The translations under genes were made by a program, and so were the position numbers. The notes beneath the pieces were generated by a model, which saw only the letters and a program-made list of their open reading frames with translations, had not been told where the DNA came from and made no database searches. From the NCBI GenBank assembly GCA_019095985.1, contig CM032659.1, positions 25,400,053-25,464,052 of the forward strand: a DNA stretch of 64,000 nucleotides. The letters are read 5' to 3'. Position 1 is the first letter of the stretch; the number at the start of each line of letters is the position of its first letter. Shown in pieces: positions 36,601-46,550 of the stretch. The DNA comes from Streblospio benedicti. Lineage: Eukaryota; Annelida; Polychaeta; Spionida; Spionidae.

Positions 36601-39600
36601 TATTTAAACCTTAATCAAAACCGCAATTTTACTGATTCACTATTTTCTATCCCAACAGGCATTTGCAAGCCTGTCAAGTACAAGCTGTCAGCAGACGGCC
36701 CGGAGGAGGCCTTTGTGGACGGCAGCCTCACGTGTGTCTACCCCGTCCACACGTTCGACGGTATGCCACCCAGCCACCCGGCCTCCCGGCCACCTTGGCA
36801 TATGGCCTCCCACCCAGCCAGCCTAGTGTTTCGAAGGGATCAATATTTCAAACAAAAAATCACTATGTTTCCATTGTGAACATTTTGTCCATAGTATAAG
36901 GTCGTTAGCAATTAGTCAATTACTGCAAAATATACGCCAAAGTGGTTTAGACAGAAAACTAACAAGTTTGTTTATGATAAAAACTCAATACACGAAACCT
37001 GGACCAGTGCATCTTAGCACACAAAAGTCGCCTAGCCCCAGTGAGGTCAAAATGGATGTGTTAGGCTCGTATCTGCCACTTGTGCCAACATATCACAAAG
37101 AAGAAATATATAGACGTAGGGGCAGGGGTCACATAGTTCTAGACTTGATATTTATGGATTGATTCCTAATTATCCATCACCTGAATCAAATTGATTTCTT
37201 AGATACATATATGGGCCTTCCTCACCCACCTAGGTTTAGCGTAGAACTACTTTCCAATGCAATGCTTAACGACAATGGTTTAAAAAAGTACGGGCCCATA
37301 CATGTCAAAGTAGCAGTATTATAAACTGCCAGCTGTCCCCACCACAGGTTGGTGGCTGTCCATGAACCCAGACGATGCCTTCTCCAAGCGGATCAAGGAC
37401 AAGTCGGAAGTGCACAAAATCCCACACCAGGAGCGCTTCGACAGCCACAGCGAGAAGACCATCGGCATCCTGCTGGTAAGGAGGGGCAGATCCAGGCAGA
37501 TCCAGACTTTCCTGGTGGAGTGGCTGAGAGGGGATTGTGCAGCGAGAGTAGTGGCTCGTAAACGTGATGTGACGAGATCAAATTATTTGGACACTGTGCA
37601 TGTCACATGTGTTTTCCGAGATTCCCAAATCCAATGCATTGTTATGTAAAATGTGTCATCCCTTGAATATGCAGATTCACTTGCTCTTACACATTTACGT
37701 TTTAAATAGTCGTCTGCTTTTTCTTGTTGATCCCGATGAAGGTTTCCGATAAAAATATCGTCCAGTCCTTCTATAGTTATACATCTTCTTCAATCATTGA
37801 GAAGTGAGTGTTCAGTTGATTCCCCATATAATAACATATTTCTACCATTCACTTGCAGTACTCTGACAGCGACAACGACAACTTCAAGGATCTGTTGTTG
37901 GAGCGAGATGGAGACTTTCTCAACACGCCAATTCCCAACACAGCCATGGCAAAGTAAGTCAACATTCTAACACAGCCCTGGTCAAGTAAGTCAACACACA
38001 ACTATATGTATCACTGGCTAAATAAATGCGTGCAGACCAAGAAGTTTAGACCAAGAAGTTTAGTTAATTCAAAATGCAATATTTATTATATATTTAAGTG
38101 TGGATAATAGTGTGTGCTTCCGTGGCCGAATGGTTAGGGAGTTGGATTCGTGACCAAAGGTTTATTCCCGAGGTTTGAGCAAACCTACCCCTAGCGGGTT
38201 GCACACTGTTCCGTGGTACCTACACGTTAAATAGGTACAGGTCATTGGGTTGAAAGAGTGAGTGAGTAATTGTGAACGTCTGAATTGCTGCCGATTACGA
38301 GAACTGATCAAATGCTATAAGTGTGCCAATGACCTGGTGTAAATTGTAAAGTCATGAGAGCCATACTGGGATCAGGACTATAAACCACCACACACCACAC
38401 ACACACACAATTAGCAATATAGATTTGACTTCATGTGTTAAACCCAAGGCTCCCCCCCCCTGAACGTCTATTGCCCCATTGTCGTATCTCAACCCTATCA
38501 ATATTCGCATAGATGCCCTCAAAATCCAACCAATCACAAGCTGAATCACATTGCTGAAATGTGTATCAGCATTGGGATTAATAATATAACAACAACGTGA
38601 TTTTGACTGCGTTCCTCTAACCCACGGGTCCAAAGAATTGATATTATGAACGTGGTCTTTTGATGGCAGTGTTTTAATTAACCCGTGAAACCGACGATGC
38701 TACCGCCCGGTTTCCTGTGTTGTGTACCGTTGTCCTGACGTTGCAGACGGTCGGCGAGCGGAGGAGGCGGGGGCGGCGAGGACGAGACGGCCGCCGCCAT
38801 AGACGTGAAGGCCGCCAGCCTCGCCTTCGCCCTCGACAGGATGCTCAAGGTGAGTGGCCGCGCACCCACTGCTGGTCTGCAGGGACTGTACGGCGCAGGG
38901 TATTGTAGGAGGGTGCAGAGAGGGGCGAACCCCAGGCTGCAAAACAGGTTTTCTGTGAATGTGGAATTTGCAAATGATGCTTTAATGGAAAAGTCGGGGG
39001 TGTATTCTGGATTTGTCAGTGGGGTTGAAGTTACATTTAGATTTCATGCGTGTGCACATAAACTTGTGGATAGTGAGTTAGACACGCCCATGTTCATACT
39101 ACAGTGTAGACTCAGTGGAACCTGTCTTAGGTGCACTGGCCCGGGAAAAGTGAAAACTGTCCACTTAATCCAGGTGTCCTTAAATGGTGCACGCGTATGT
39201 CTGCATGGGCATTTCCAATGTGTGTGTGTGTAGGGGAAAAAACCTGACTGTCGTCAATCAACTGCAATATAGTGGAAGATGAGTAGAACAAACATCGCGG
39301 GAATGGGGACGGTTGTTGCTGGTTCATGCACACGTGTTGTGGTATCATTTTGGCGTATGTTTCAGCTGGTCAGAAACCACCAGCTGGACGACAGCAAAGT
39401 GCTGCGCCACGAGGATCTGCAGCGGATCGTCGACCAGGTGAGCACCGGCGAGGCACACGCCCTGTTTTTTTTAGTGTAAAATAAATCACATCATAATGTT
39501 CTCATATTGAGAAGCAGAAATAATTGAATATCGCTAATAATGTGAGTTCACCATATCACATCAAAGTAGCAAATACAGCTATGCACCCGTACTATTGGAA

Positions 39601-42572
39601 ACCAGAACTTTTGCAAAGACGATTGAAATTGCAGTCTCCATGAGAGAAGATGAAAGAGTAGGAAACCGTTTCTAGAAAACATGCAGACAAACCCATCGTG
39701 TTTTATGTAAAAAAAGTCTATTGTAGTCATATGTTGTTGTTTCAGAAGCGCCACCTACACGACGAGGACCTGGAGACGGTTTTCGGCGTGGACACAACGT
39801 CCCCGGACGTGATCCTCATGCACGTCAAACACAGCAAGGTCAAACAGGTGCGTGACCCAGGTCAAACACAGCAAAGGTCAAACAGGTGCGTGACCCAGGT
39901 CAGACACAGCAAGGTCAAACAGGTGTACTGGGGGTGCAATTCTGATGTTTTCAAGGGATGTTGATATTCTAGCAGTATCAAATACATTTGAGAGAAATGT
40001 CAGTACATAAAGATGTCATTATGTAAACATGGGCTATTTAACCACACCTCGGCCTCTGTGTAGGTGTCGTACCAGGAGCTGGCGGCGCACTTGGAGAGTC
40101 GCGGGCTGCCGCTGCAGTACCGCTTCCTGCCGCGCGGTGGCGCCACGGGCCGGCGGCCGCGTCACGTGACCAGCATGGCGGACCTGTACATGGCGCTGCA
40201 GGAGACGATGCTGGTGCTCAACAAGCGCGCCAACGTCTCGGTGGGTGACCGGTGGCCATCACACTCGCACACGTCGTGGGTCAATGTAGTATTCATTAGA
40301 GTAGTCAATTTTCACCGATTTTAAAGTCAAAGCATTGGCAGTTTTGACGACCTAAGCATCAAGGCGTCAGCCTCAAACTGTGTCTTTTTGTGAAACGTAA
40401 TTAAATTGATCATAGAGGGTAATATACACTCGTGGGTCAATGTAGTATCTTGGAGCTTCAGCTCAGCTGTTTAGATGATCAGTTTTACTATTTTGTAGCT
40501 GAGGTCATAGCTTAGTTTTTCAATTGTTCAATTGTTCAAACTAGAAAATATATCAGTGAATAGGATTTAGCTACTGCATTACTAATATCAGTATTCTATC
40601 AGCTTAAAAGAACTTGCATGTATCATGTTGATTTTACCTATTCACAAAGCTCTAGATACGGAACAATTTTTCACAAATGGTCCCAGTTTTAACTTGACCA
40701 TCTTCACTTGTAATTTCAATTACGATAAAATTCTAGCAAATGTGGAGATCTTGAATTTATATGTTTTACTCTTTGAGTTGTCACATTTAATCGGTCCGTT
40801 GTTGGGTAAAACCAGCCATAAAACCATCCTCCACCCAACACAAATGCTAGCCCCACCCTCGTCTATTTCGGGCTGATTTTTCACTTCACAAGTAATTATT
40901 GCAACAATGGATGCGTGTGCAGTGTAAAGAGATTCCCGAGGAGGGTATATAGCCTTGATGAAAATAAATTCACATTTTTTTTCTCAAATCACCAGTCACC
41001 AAAACATTTCATTGTCTTTCACCAATCACAAGAATAGGTTTTATCACATATTTCACACACGTAAATACAGGCAATTCACAATTCACGCTCAAGATTTTTG
41101 GCAAATCATCAACCACAGCCTTTGTGATGAGCAGATCCCCAGTCACCAATAATAGGTTCCATCACATTTCACACACGTAAATACAGGCAATTCACAATTC
41201 ACGCTCAAGATTTAGGGCAAATGACCAATCACATTTTTGCTATATGACCCCCTCATTCCCGCACACTGACTGTGCATGTTGTGTGCTGTCAGAACGAGGA
41301 CCTGTCGCGCACGGCGGGCATCAACACGCAGTACGTGGGCTGTGATGGCGGCGCGGCGCCGGGCGGGGACCTGGACAAGGCGGACGCCGCCTTCCTCATT
41401 GAGGTGAGCACTAGGGCAGGCTGGCGAGGCAAACAGGCGATTTTTGGTTTGTTTTCATGCGGACAAGAGAGTTGACACTAATGATTATGAGGTGGCTACG
41501 GCAATTTGAAGACAATCTAGGGGTGAGGGGTGGGGGTGCGGAGGGCAGTAAAACTAAAAAAAAAAAAACAAAAAAAAAAAACAAAGGGGGCATGGGTGTT
41601 TGAAAAGTGCGTGTGTCTTATAGGGGCAGGCCCGTAAAATTGGTAGTATTTTCCTGTGGTGGTGGTGGTAGGGACGGATTAGGGGGAGGGTGGGGGTGGG
41701 GGTTTATGGCCTGAAAATCATAACGATAACAACTAACTTCTCTAAAATATAAGTTGATGTTTGTATGAACTCCTACCCCAAATAAAACATGTCCTCTACG
41801 CTATCATCCTCTTTTGGTGTTCCGCAGCAAGGCAAGCGGTCCATGAAGGCGTTCCTGCACGCCTACATCACGCACGGCGCCCTGCCCAACCCGCTCGACG
41901 ACGGCGACGACGACGAGGTAACGTGATCTGCATCAGTATCCAAATTTCTAAATATCATGTAATTCTACATACATTATCGATGTTAGCTGGTGGATGTTAT
42001 ACAAACAGTTTATAAATTGTTGAGGCGTGTAAATACATTTATAGTTTTAAAAGTGAGTCACCTATTACCACGCTCAGTCATAACGGGTCTCCGCTGGTGT
42101 CCTCTAAGGTGAAGATTGCATTGTGATGATAGTAGCGGACGCCGCCGCTGAAACTGTCAATTGTAATTTTTGCATGATTTTTGTTGCATTGCTGCCGCCC
42201 GTCTACTCGGTGCTAAAATAGGCCAGGCTGGGGGAATTAGAATAGTTCAAAGATCATATCTCTATAAATTTAAAACCATTTTCTGTATCTCGAACTTCAC
42301 TTTCCCGCCTTCTAATCCCCACTCTCCAAGTCCCACCCGACCTCTATATTGATGTAGCTGAAGGCAATCTTCCAATATAAAAAAATCACCCCTATGGTGG
42401 TACTCGAACTGACAAGCGCGCGTTTCACGGCGGGATGGTTGTGTTGCAGGACGTGGCGGCCGAGTGGCAGCGGGAGGAGCTGGCCGGCTGGGGCGAGGAG
42501 GAGCTCAGTCAGATCATCGACGAGGACGACTACGCCGAGAACTGCGACTACCTCAACGTCTACCACGGATAG
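21790..42572 (+). CDS. Patatin-like phospholipase (15 coding exons)
   Basis: Exons: 21790-21870, 22318-22404, 34062-34199, 34771-34905, 35699-35834, 36659-36760, 37348-37475, 37859-37953, 38747-38849, 39366-39437, 39746-39847, 40064-40240, 41293-41403, 41828-41917, 42450-42572. All have GT/AG borders and compatible phases, giving 559 residues. Patatin-like proteins are serine acyl hydrolases acting on membrane or storage lipids through a Ser/Asp dyad. Seen here: the oxyanion loop YPFENIVFEGGGGG (residues 31-44), the nucleophile elbow GVSSG (72-76, Ser74) and the acid VDGS (Asp213). The segment after Asp213 (HTFDGWWLSMNPDDAF, KTIGILLYSDSD) fits the animal/bacterial patatin group. The C-terminal 300 residues are helical and acidic with no recognised domain. 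No signal peptide or membrane segment is apparent, so it is probably cytosolic or membrane-associated. Exons are very GC-rich. The start ATG at 21790 is the first in its exon, but the frame is open back to the acceptor at 21762, so an upstream coding exon is possible. AATAAA lies at 42885-42890. Confidence 0.88.
22221..22317 (+). other. Alternative acceptor segment before exon 2
   Basis: A strong acceptor (CTCCGCTGCAG) lies at 22220. The following 97 bp are GC-rich but not a multiple of three, and in the patatin frame they contain a TGA at 22228-22230. Using the weaker acceptor CGCTCGCAG at 22317 keeps the frame (SLQ|LYTYPFEN). The stronger site would shift it unless combined with another upstream exon, so the true exon 2 border is uncertain. 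Confidence 0.6.
24108..24262. mobile_element. Degenerate pogo-like MITE
   Basis: It runs from TACAGTGGAACTTCTAGTTA to GGAGGCTCTAATGGC, with GAGGTGGTCTCTTTACAGAG inside. Confidence 0.6.
25380..26180. promoter_or_regulatory. CpG-rich clusters in intron 2
   Basis: Two GC-rich blocks (about 25380-25460 and 25860-26130) contain many CpG and GCCGCCGCC runs in otherwise AT-rich sequence, with a MITE between them. They could be an internal promoter, an enhancer or an unrecognised GC-rich exon. No splice-bounded coding segment could be supported. Confidence 0.3.
25528..25693. mobile_element. Pogo-like MITE
   Basis: It starts TACAGTGGAGCCGCCATATT (then AAGACCACCTCTG) and ends GAGAGGTTTTACTGCA. Both ends match the family. 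Confidence 0.65.
28318..28457. mobile_element. GGCAGATCCAGG-family MITE, 3' part
   Basis: Contains TTTCATGGGTTTCGTACGCG, CACGGACATACCAAAAATCC, AAGCTTTTTGGTGGGAAAAA and a G run, and ends CCTGGATCTGCCTATGG. Closely related to 51783-51955. Confidence 0.7.
29390..29530. promoter_or_regulatory. CpG/GCC-rich cluster in intron 2
   Basis: A dense run of CCGCCCGCCCGCC and GCCGCCGCCGCCGG type sequence. Function unknown. The short frames on both strands are composition artefacts. Confidence 0.3.
29629..29714. mobile_element. Short internally deleted pogo-like MITE
   Basis: It runs from TAACAGAACTCCCATGAAGA (then GACCACCTC) to ATCGAGAGGTTGTGCTCTGC. About half the usual length. Confidence 0.5.
29877..29985. 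mobile_element. GGCAGATCCAGG-family MITE, short form
   Basis: It runs from AGCAGATCCAGGTTTTTGGG to CCCGAATCTGCCTCTG, with CATGGGTTTTGTACACGGAC inside. Confidence 0.7.
30493..30607. repeat. (GAA)n microsatellite, about 37 units
   Basis: A nearly pure run ending in GAGGAAGAAG. GAA/TTC tracts of this length are known to form triplex-type structures. The polyserine frame on the minus strand is an artefact. Confidence 0.98.
30976..31070. mobile_element. 5' part of a pogo-like MITE
   Basis: CAGTAGCACCTCTCTAATAA followed by CGACCACACGG matches the family start. No clear 3' terminus. Confidence 0.5.
32594..32727. mobile_element. 3' part of a pogo-like MITE
   Basis: Ends CATAGAGGTGGTCTTGATGG then GAGGTTGTACTGCA, with the family's inner GTGGTCT repeats upstream. 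Confidence 0.6.
33140..33467 (+). mobile_element. LINE (non-LTR retrotransposon) 3' fragment
   Basis: The plus strand reads, with frame damage, like the C-terminus of a LINE reverse transcriptase ORF: RWPGHVA, then GRIRQGRPKQTRDAVVQKDP and LGRMGQTD. This is a familiar ending of CR1/Jockey-like ORF2 proteins. An A/T-rich tail of TTGAT-type units (about 33407-33467) follows, as expected at the 3' end of such an element. It is only about 330 bp long, so heavily 5'-truncated. Confidence 0.6.
34202..34720 (-). mobile_element. Candidate non-LTR element tail inserted in intron 3
   Basis: Read on the minus strand, the segment ends with ATGCCTGTGGAAATAAATCA and a run of related A-rich units, resembling the 3' tail of a LINE or SINE. 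A perfect 13-bp stem (CAGTTTGACTTTC / GAAAGTCAAACTG) lies at 34546-34588. The family is not identified. It fills nearly all of the 571-bp intron 3. Confidence 0.35.
38112..38350 (+). mobile_element. tRNA-derived SINE
   Basis: The head resembles a tRNA: TGGCCGAATGGTTAGGG (box A region) and GGTTTATTCCCGAGG (box B region). The body contains CCGTGGTACCTACACGTTAA, ATAGGTACAGGTCA and GTGAGTGAGT, shared with copies at 49372 and 55056. It is not a functional tRNA, as no acceptor stem closes. Confidence 0.75.
38351..38746. other. Rest of intron 8, no further gene
   Basis: Contains a short CA-rich stretch near 38385-38408. No other feature seen. Confidence 0.5.
39825..39925 (+). repeat. Tandem triplication of an exon 3' end and its splice donor
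   Basis: Units of 37-38 bp at 39825-39861, 39862-39899 and 39900-39925. Each carries AGCAAGGTCAAACAG|GTG, so three donors exist (GT at 39848, 39886 and 39923). The first is taken as the exon end. Using the second adds 38 nt and shifts the frame. Using the third adds 75 nt, or 25 codons, with no stop. Confidence 0.9.
40987..41230. repeat. ~117-bp tandem duplication in intron 12
   Basis: CAGGCAATTCACAATTCACG followed by CTCAAGATTT occurs at about 41069 and 41186, with matching flanks (CACCAATCACAAGAATAGGT versus CACCAATAATAGGTTCC). Confidence 0.85.
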
Positions 42573-42644
42573 GACCTCAACGTCTACCACGGATAGGACC
42601 TCAACATCTACCACGGATAGGACCTCAACGTCTACCACGGATAG
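42549..42644 (+). repeat. 24-bp tandem repeat duplicating the C-terminal codons and stop
   Basis: Four units of CTCAACGTCTACCACGGATA with short spacers. TAG occurs in the same frame at 42570-42572, 42594-42596, 42618-42620 and 42642-42644. The first belongs to the patatin-like gene (ending DYLNVYHG). Each further copy would add DLNVYHG and stop again. Confidence 0.95.
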
Positions 42645-42681
42645 GCGGGGGGCTAATAAGTTGGGGCTATGTCTATACTAT

Positions 42682-42831
42682 AGTAGAACTCCTTTATAAA
42701 GGTCACCCACAGGTTCTCCAAACAAAGGAGGTCGTCTATCTATAAATGTTTGAAGCACTAAAAATGGATTTAGCATAGAATAAGTCTCTTTAGTGAGGTG
42801 TCCTTCCTTGGATAGAGGTTTTACAGGTTAT
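42682..42831. mobile_element. Pogo-like MITE in the 3' UTR region
   Basis: It runs from TATAGTAGAACTCCTTTATA to ATAGAGGTTTTACAGGTTA. Lying within about 110 bp of the stop codon, it is probably transcribed as part of the 3' UTR. Confidence 0.6.
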
Positions 42832-45800
42832 GGGTCTGTCACAGTTAGATGTTGAGGATGGAGAATGTTAGGAGAGTGAATGTGAATAAACGACATCAGT
42901 TGAGATAGGGTGAAGGTCAGGATAGGGTCTAATATGTGGTGGGCAGATCTAAGGACTAGCATCTATACATATATTGTGGGAGGTAAGGATATGTGGCGTG
43001 GTCTCTAGATTTATTGTATAATGTTTTCCTAAGAGGAGAATGCTCTTGGATAGGTATTGTTTACTAAATCTTTCAATGTGCGCTATTTCGTCCCGTCCAT
43101 GGGAAATTTGTTTGAGAATTGTATTAAGAATTCTTTGTGTTCGTTTGTGGGAAGGAGTTAAGCTGTTTTTGGTTGTTAAGGATGAAGTTAACACAGAGTG
43201 TGACTATTCTGTTTGTTTTTAGCAAAGACTAGACATGGTTGATTATACAGATGTAGTTAGTTTGAAATCGATTCTTCCATTTGTGGAGTGAGTATAGTTC
43301 TGAAGACAACTTTATACTTGAACCATTGACGTTTTTTAAATGTTATGTTTTGTTATCAAGACTGTAGTTTGCATAGTTTGTTTTCGCTTTTACTTTTTCA
43401 TTGAAACGTTCAAACACGACTTATGTGTGTAGGAGATATGCTAAAATGGAATAGCACATCACAAAGAGAGAAATAGTTTAACATAGCTTTCTTATCACGC
43501 CAATATATGGCAACATGTGACTGTTGTACATTAAAAAGTGCAGTTACAAAGGATCTATGATCATATAAGCTTAACACTCCTACATCAAATCATAGCAAAG
43601 ATATTGTAATGTGTTAAAATAATCAAGATGATGATGCTCGTTATCCATGTGGATATGATTCATCTTTTGCACAAGCAAGCTTGGATAAACACAATAGAAT
43701 ACATGTGGATGTGATATTACCTGGATAACAACATGGGCTGTGGTTGTGGGTTCAAGGCATTCTAAGACTAATGTCATTTGGTTAAATGTTATTTTAAGTG
43801 TTATACACGAAAGCAGTCCGATTAATGATACATTGTTGAATCATCAGAATCCATTTACATATTATGGTTCAATGGTGATATATATTATCAAAGTATGGAA
43901 CCAATAATGTTCTAGTCACGCACCATACTATAGAATTCTTGTAATAGTATGTTTTGTAACTATATGAACCAGTTTTGTAATTGATACACTATCTTATTCA
44001 CCGTTGTCAATTACATCCAGTCATTATGTACACTTACAGAAGCATGTAGAAAACATGCATCAGTTGCACACATTTTAGTATTTTTTTTAATAATACTAAC
44101 ACCTTTTCAAAAAGTGAATTAAATTAAATCAAATTAAAATGCAATGCACACATTTAAGAAACCTCTTGGTTGTATATCCATTAATGTCATTGCAACTCTA
44201 ATAATTTCATACACTTGACTATGAATATTGACATTATTGTTTACATAGCAAGGGGACGCCAGTGATGGCAGGAATGAAGTATAGCAAAAATAAGTCATCA
44301 GTTTTTGTGTTATGTCGTAAAATAATAAAACCATTAAATCAAAGCAGTTGTCTTTTGTTCCTGCAATTCATGAATAGGTGTATATTTTACAGTTACCATA
44401 CAATTAATAGATTCCAGCATACATACATTGTAGCCTCAGATTGCACTCAGCCCCTGTTTGAACTTATCATACACCGTATACATGTACTAGACCCCTAACT
44501 GCTGATATATATATACTCTGTTCATATTGTCCCCATATCTGCTTGTGATCTAATACAACAATGGAAACTGTGCTGTTTTGTTTTATGAATGAATAAATTA
44601 GGGCAGCCTGATATAAATGGATTGGAGAATAGAAGTATCAGAGTACTAGTACAGAAAATGTCTATATTTAGACTGATATGTCCTGGTAAAAAGTCAATTG
44701 CTTCCATGTGAGTGTTTACAAAGTACTGATGCTATATGCGAAGGGTTGGTGAAATGGGGAGAGGGCATGAAGAGTTTCACACATGGCAAGGGAGATGACA
44801 AGGACAGGTTTTTAACATTATTATGAACAACTGGATGCTGTATGCAACTACGAAAGACCCTCCCTCCGTATGATCATTTTTGGCCATTTTGCTAGCCCAA
44901 TAAGTATTAAGTAGGTATCAAAAGTCCTAGAAAGCTGTAGGTGTATGACGAATATTGCAACGCTGGCTATCAATATATCAGGGTATAAGTGTCATGGTGT
45001 TTACAAGTAAACTGGCATCAACAATATAAAAGGAGCTTCTTGAAACTGCCTGAAGAGAAAATAACTTCACATAGAAATCAATAGGTTCGGATAAAGGCGG
45101 TTTTCATCCTGGCCAACATCTGTTCTGGTCAATAGGTGGAAATCAATGCGCCTCAAACTTGCCATCAATACAGCTACGGTGTATACCGTCATGTGGACCA
45201 CAGCTTAACCCTCGTGCGAACATAGACTCAGGGGATTGTCAGTTCAAACACATATAGGATTTTCTTTTGATTTTACAAGTTTTTTTTTTATTGTTTCTTA
45301 GTGTAACATTTTCGGGTACTATTTGATGTCTTCACCAGAGATTTCTTTGCCTAGCTGGCGCGACTCAGACAACTAGATGGTTTGTTTGTTCGCTTTGAAG
45401 CTTTATCATGTTGTTTAGAATTAATAAAATGAGATATAATAGAGTATATGAGATGATTACGGGTTGCCACGCGTCTCTTTAATAGTCACTCTTTTTTACT
45501 TAAAGTATAGGAGGAAGGTCGTGGTAGTTTGGTGATATGGACGGTAGCGCGCACACAGGCACCGGCATCAGTGTTTGTGGACATAACTACCAGTGCATCA
45601 GGAAACTATTAATAAAAACATGAAAAATAGGTGAAGAACATGATGTTAGATTTGTTTATTACAAACCTTCTACATCATAATGTTCTCTAAACTGATCGCA
45701 ATGAAAAATCTCCAACTATCACTTCATGGAACAAGCACATGTTTTGTAATTTATCAATGTTTGATTGGGAATATTCAACAACATTCACCTGTTAAATATC

Positions 45801-46550
45801 TTTTATCTGTTCAAAATACATGTTTAAAAGTGTACAAAGAATGATGCGGGGGCCATTGGAGTTTAAAGGCTTCGGGGGCAAATCCCGGTGGGTCGGTCTT
45901 TTGTGTGCCTGTGCACTATGACTGACTCTTGATAAAGCCACAACATGGACAGAAGAGCTTCAACTCTCGTTATACAGGTTATTGCATGTTTTAGGCCGAG
46001 TCCAAGCAGACAAAGGGTTAAAGCCCAAAATGTGACATCTGTGAAATATACAGTCTAATGCAACGTGTGATGACGATTTACGCAATACATCTCCATTAAG
46101 ACGAAACGAAGTGACACTTTTTGAGCATTATTTAATTGAGCATTAAATGTCATCAGACATGGATTCATTGAGCAGATATTATCAGTTTTCTAAGTCTCGT
46201 TGGAAGAGGTGTACGTGTGAACTAAGGATAGGCGCAGTCACAATCATGTGAATTGTACGCTAGGCACTAATATCTACTTGTAATGATGGATCAACTAGTA
46301 TTTGTGTTGTTTAATTTTATTCATATACAAGGATTTAATTGTGATGACACATTGAAAGGTACAAAGATTAAAGGCTACAACACACCCAATGGTCTGTGTG
46401 TGAAAGAAGTCCTAAAACAGCACATAGTCACCATCAATGGGATGTAAACACACACCAATGTTCACTACACATAAAACATACAGCAGCTAACACACAAACC
46501 ACACACAAACCATACAGATTCTTATCAACCCCTCATAACACACATACACG
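42832..46550. other. Intergenic region between the two plus-strand genes
   Basis: AT-rich. AATAAA hexamers lie at 42885, 44592 and 45423. A tRNA-like remnant (GGGGGCAAATCCCGGTGGGT, a worn box B) lies at about 45842-45990. The 150 bp before 46551 are rich in CACACA/AACAC and probably include the 5' UTR of the next gene. No other gene seen. Confidence 0.5.

Noticed and set aside
38112-38185. Functional tRNA gene
   Set aside because: Box A and B are recognisable, but no acceptor stem closes and the sequence continues into a SINE body shared with other copies.
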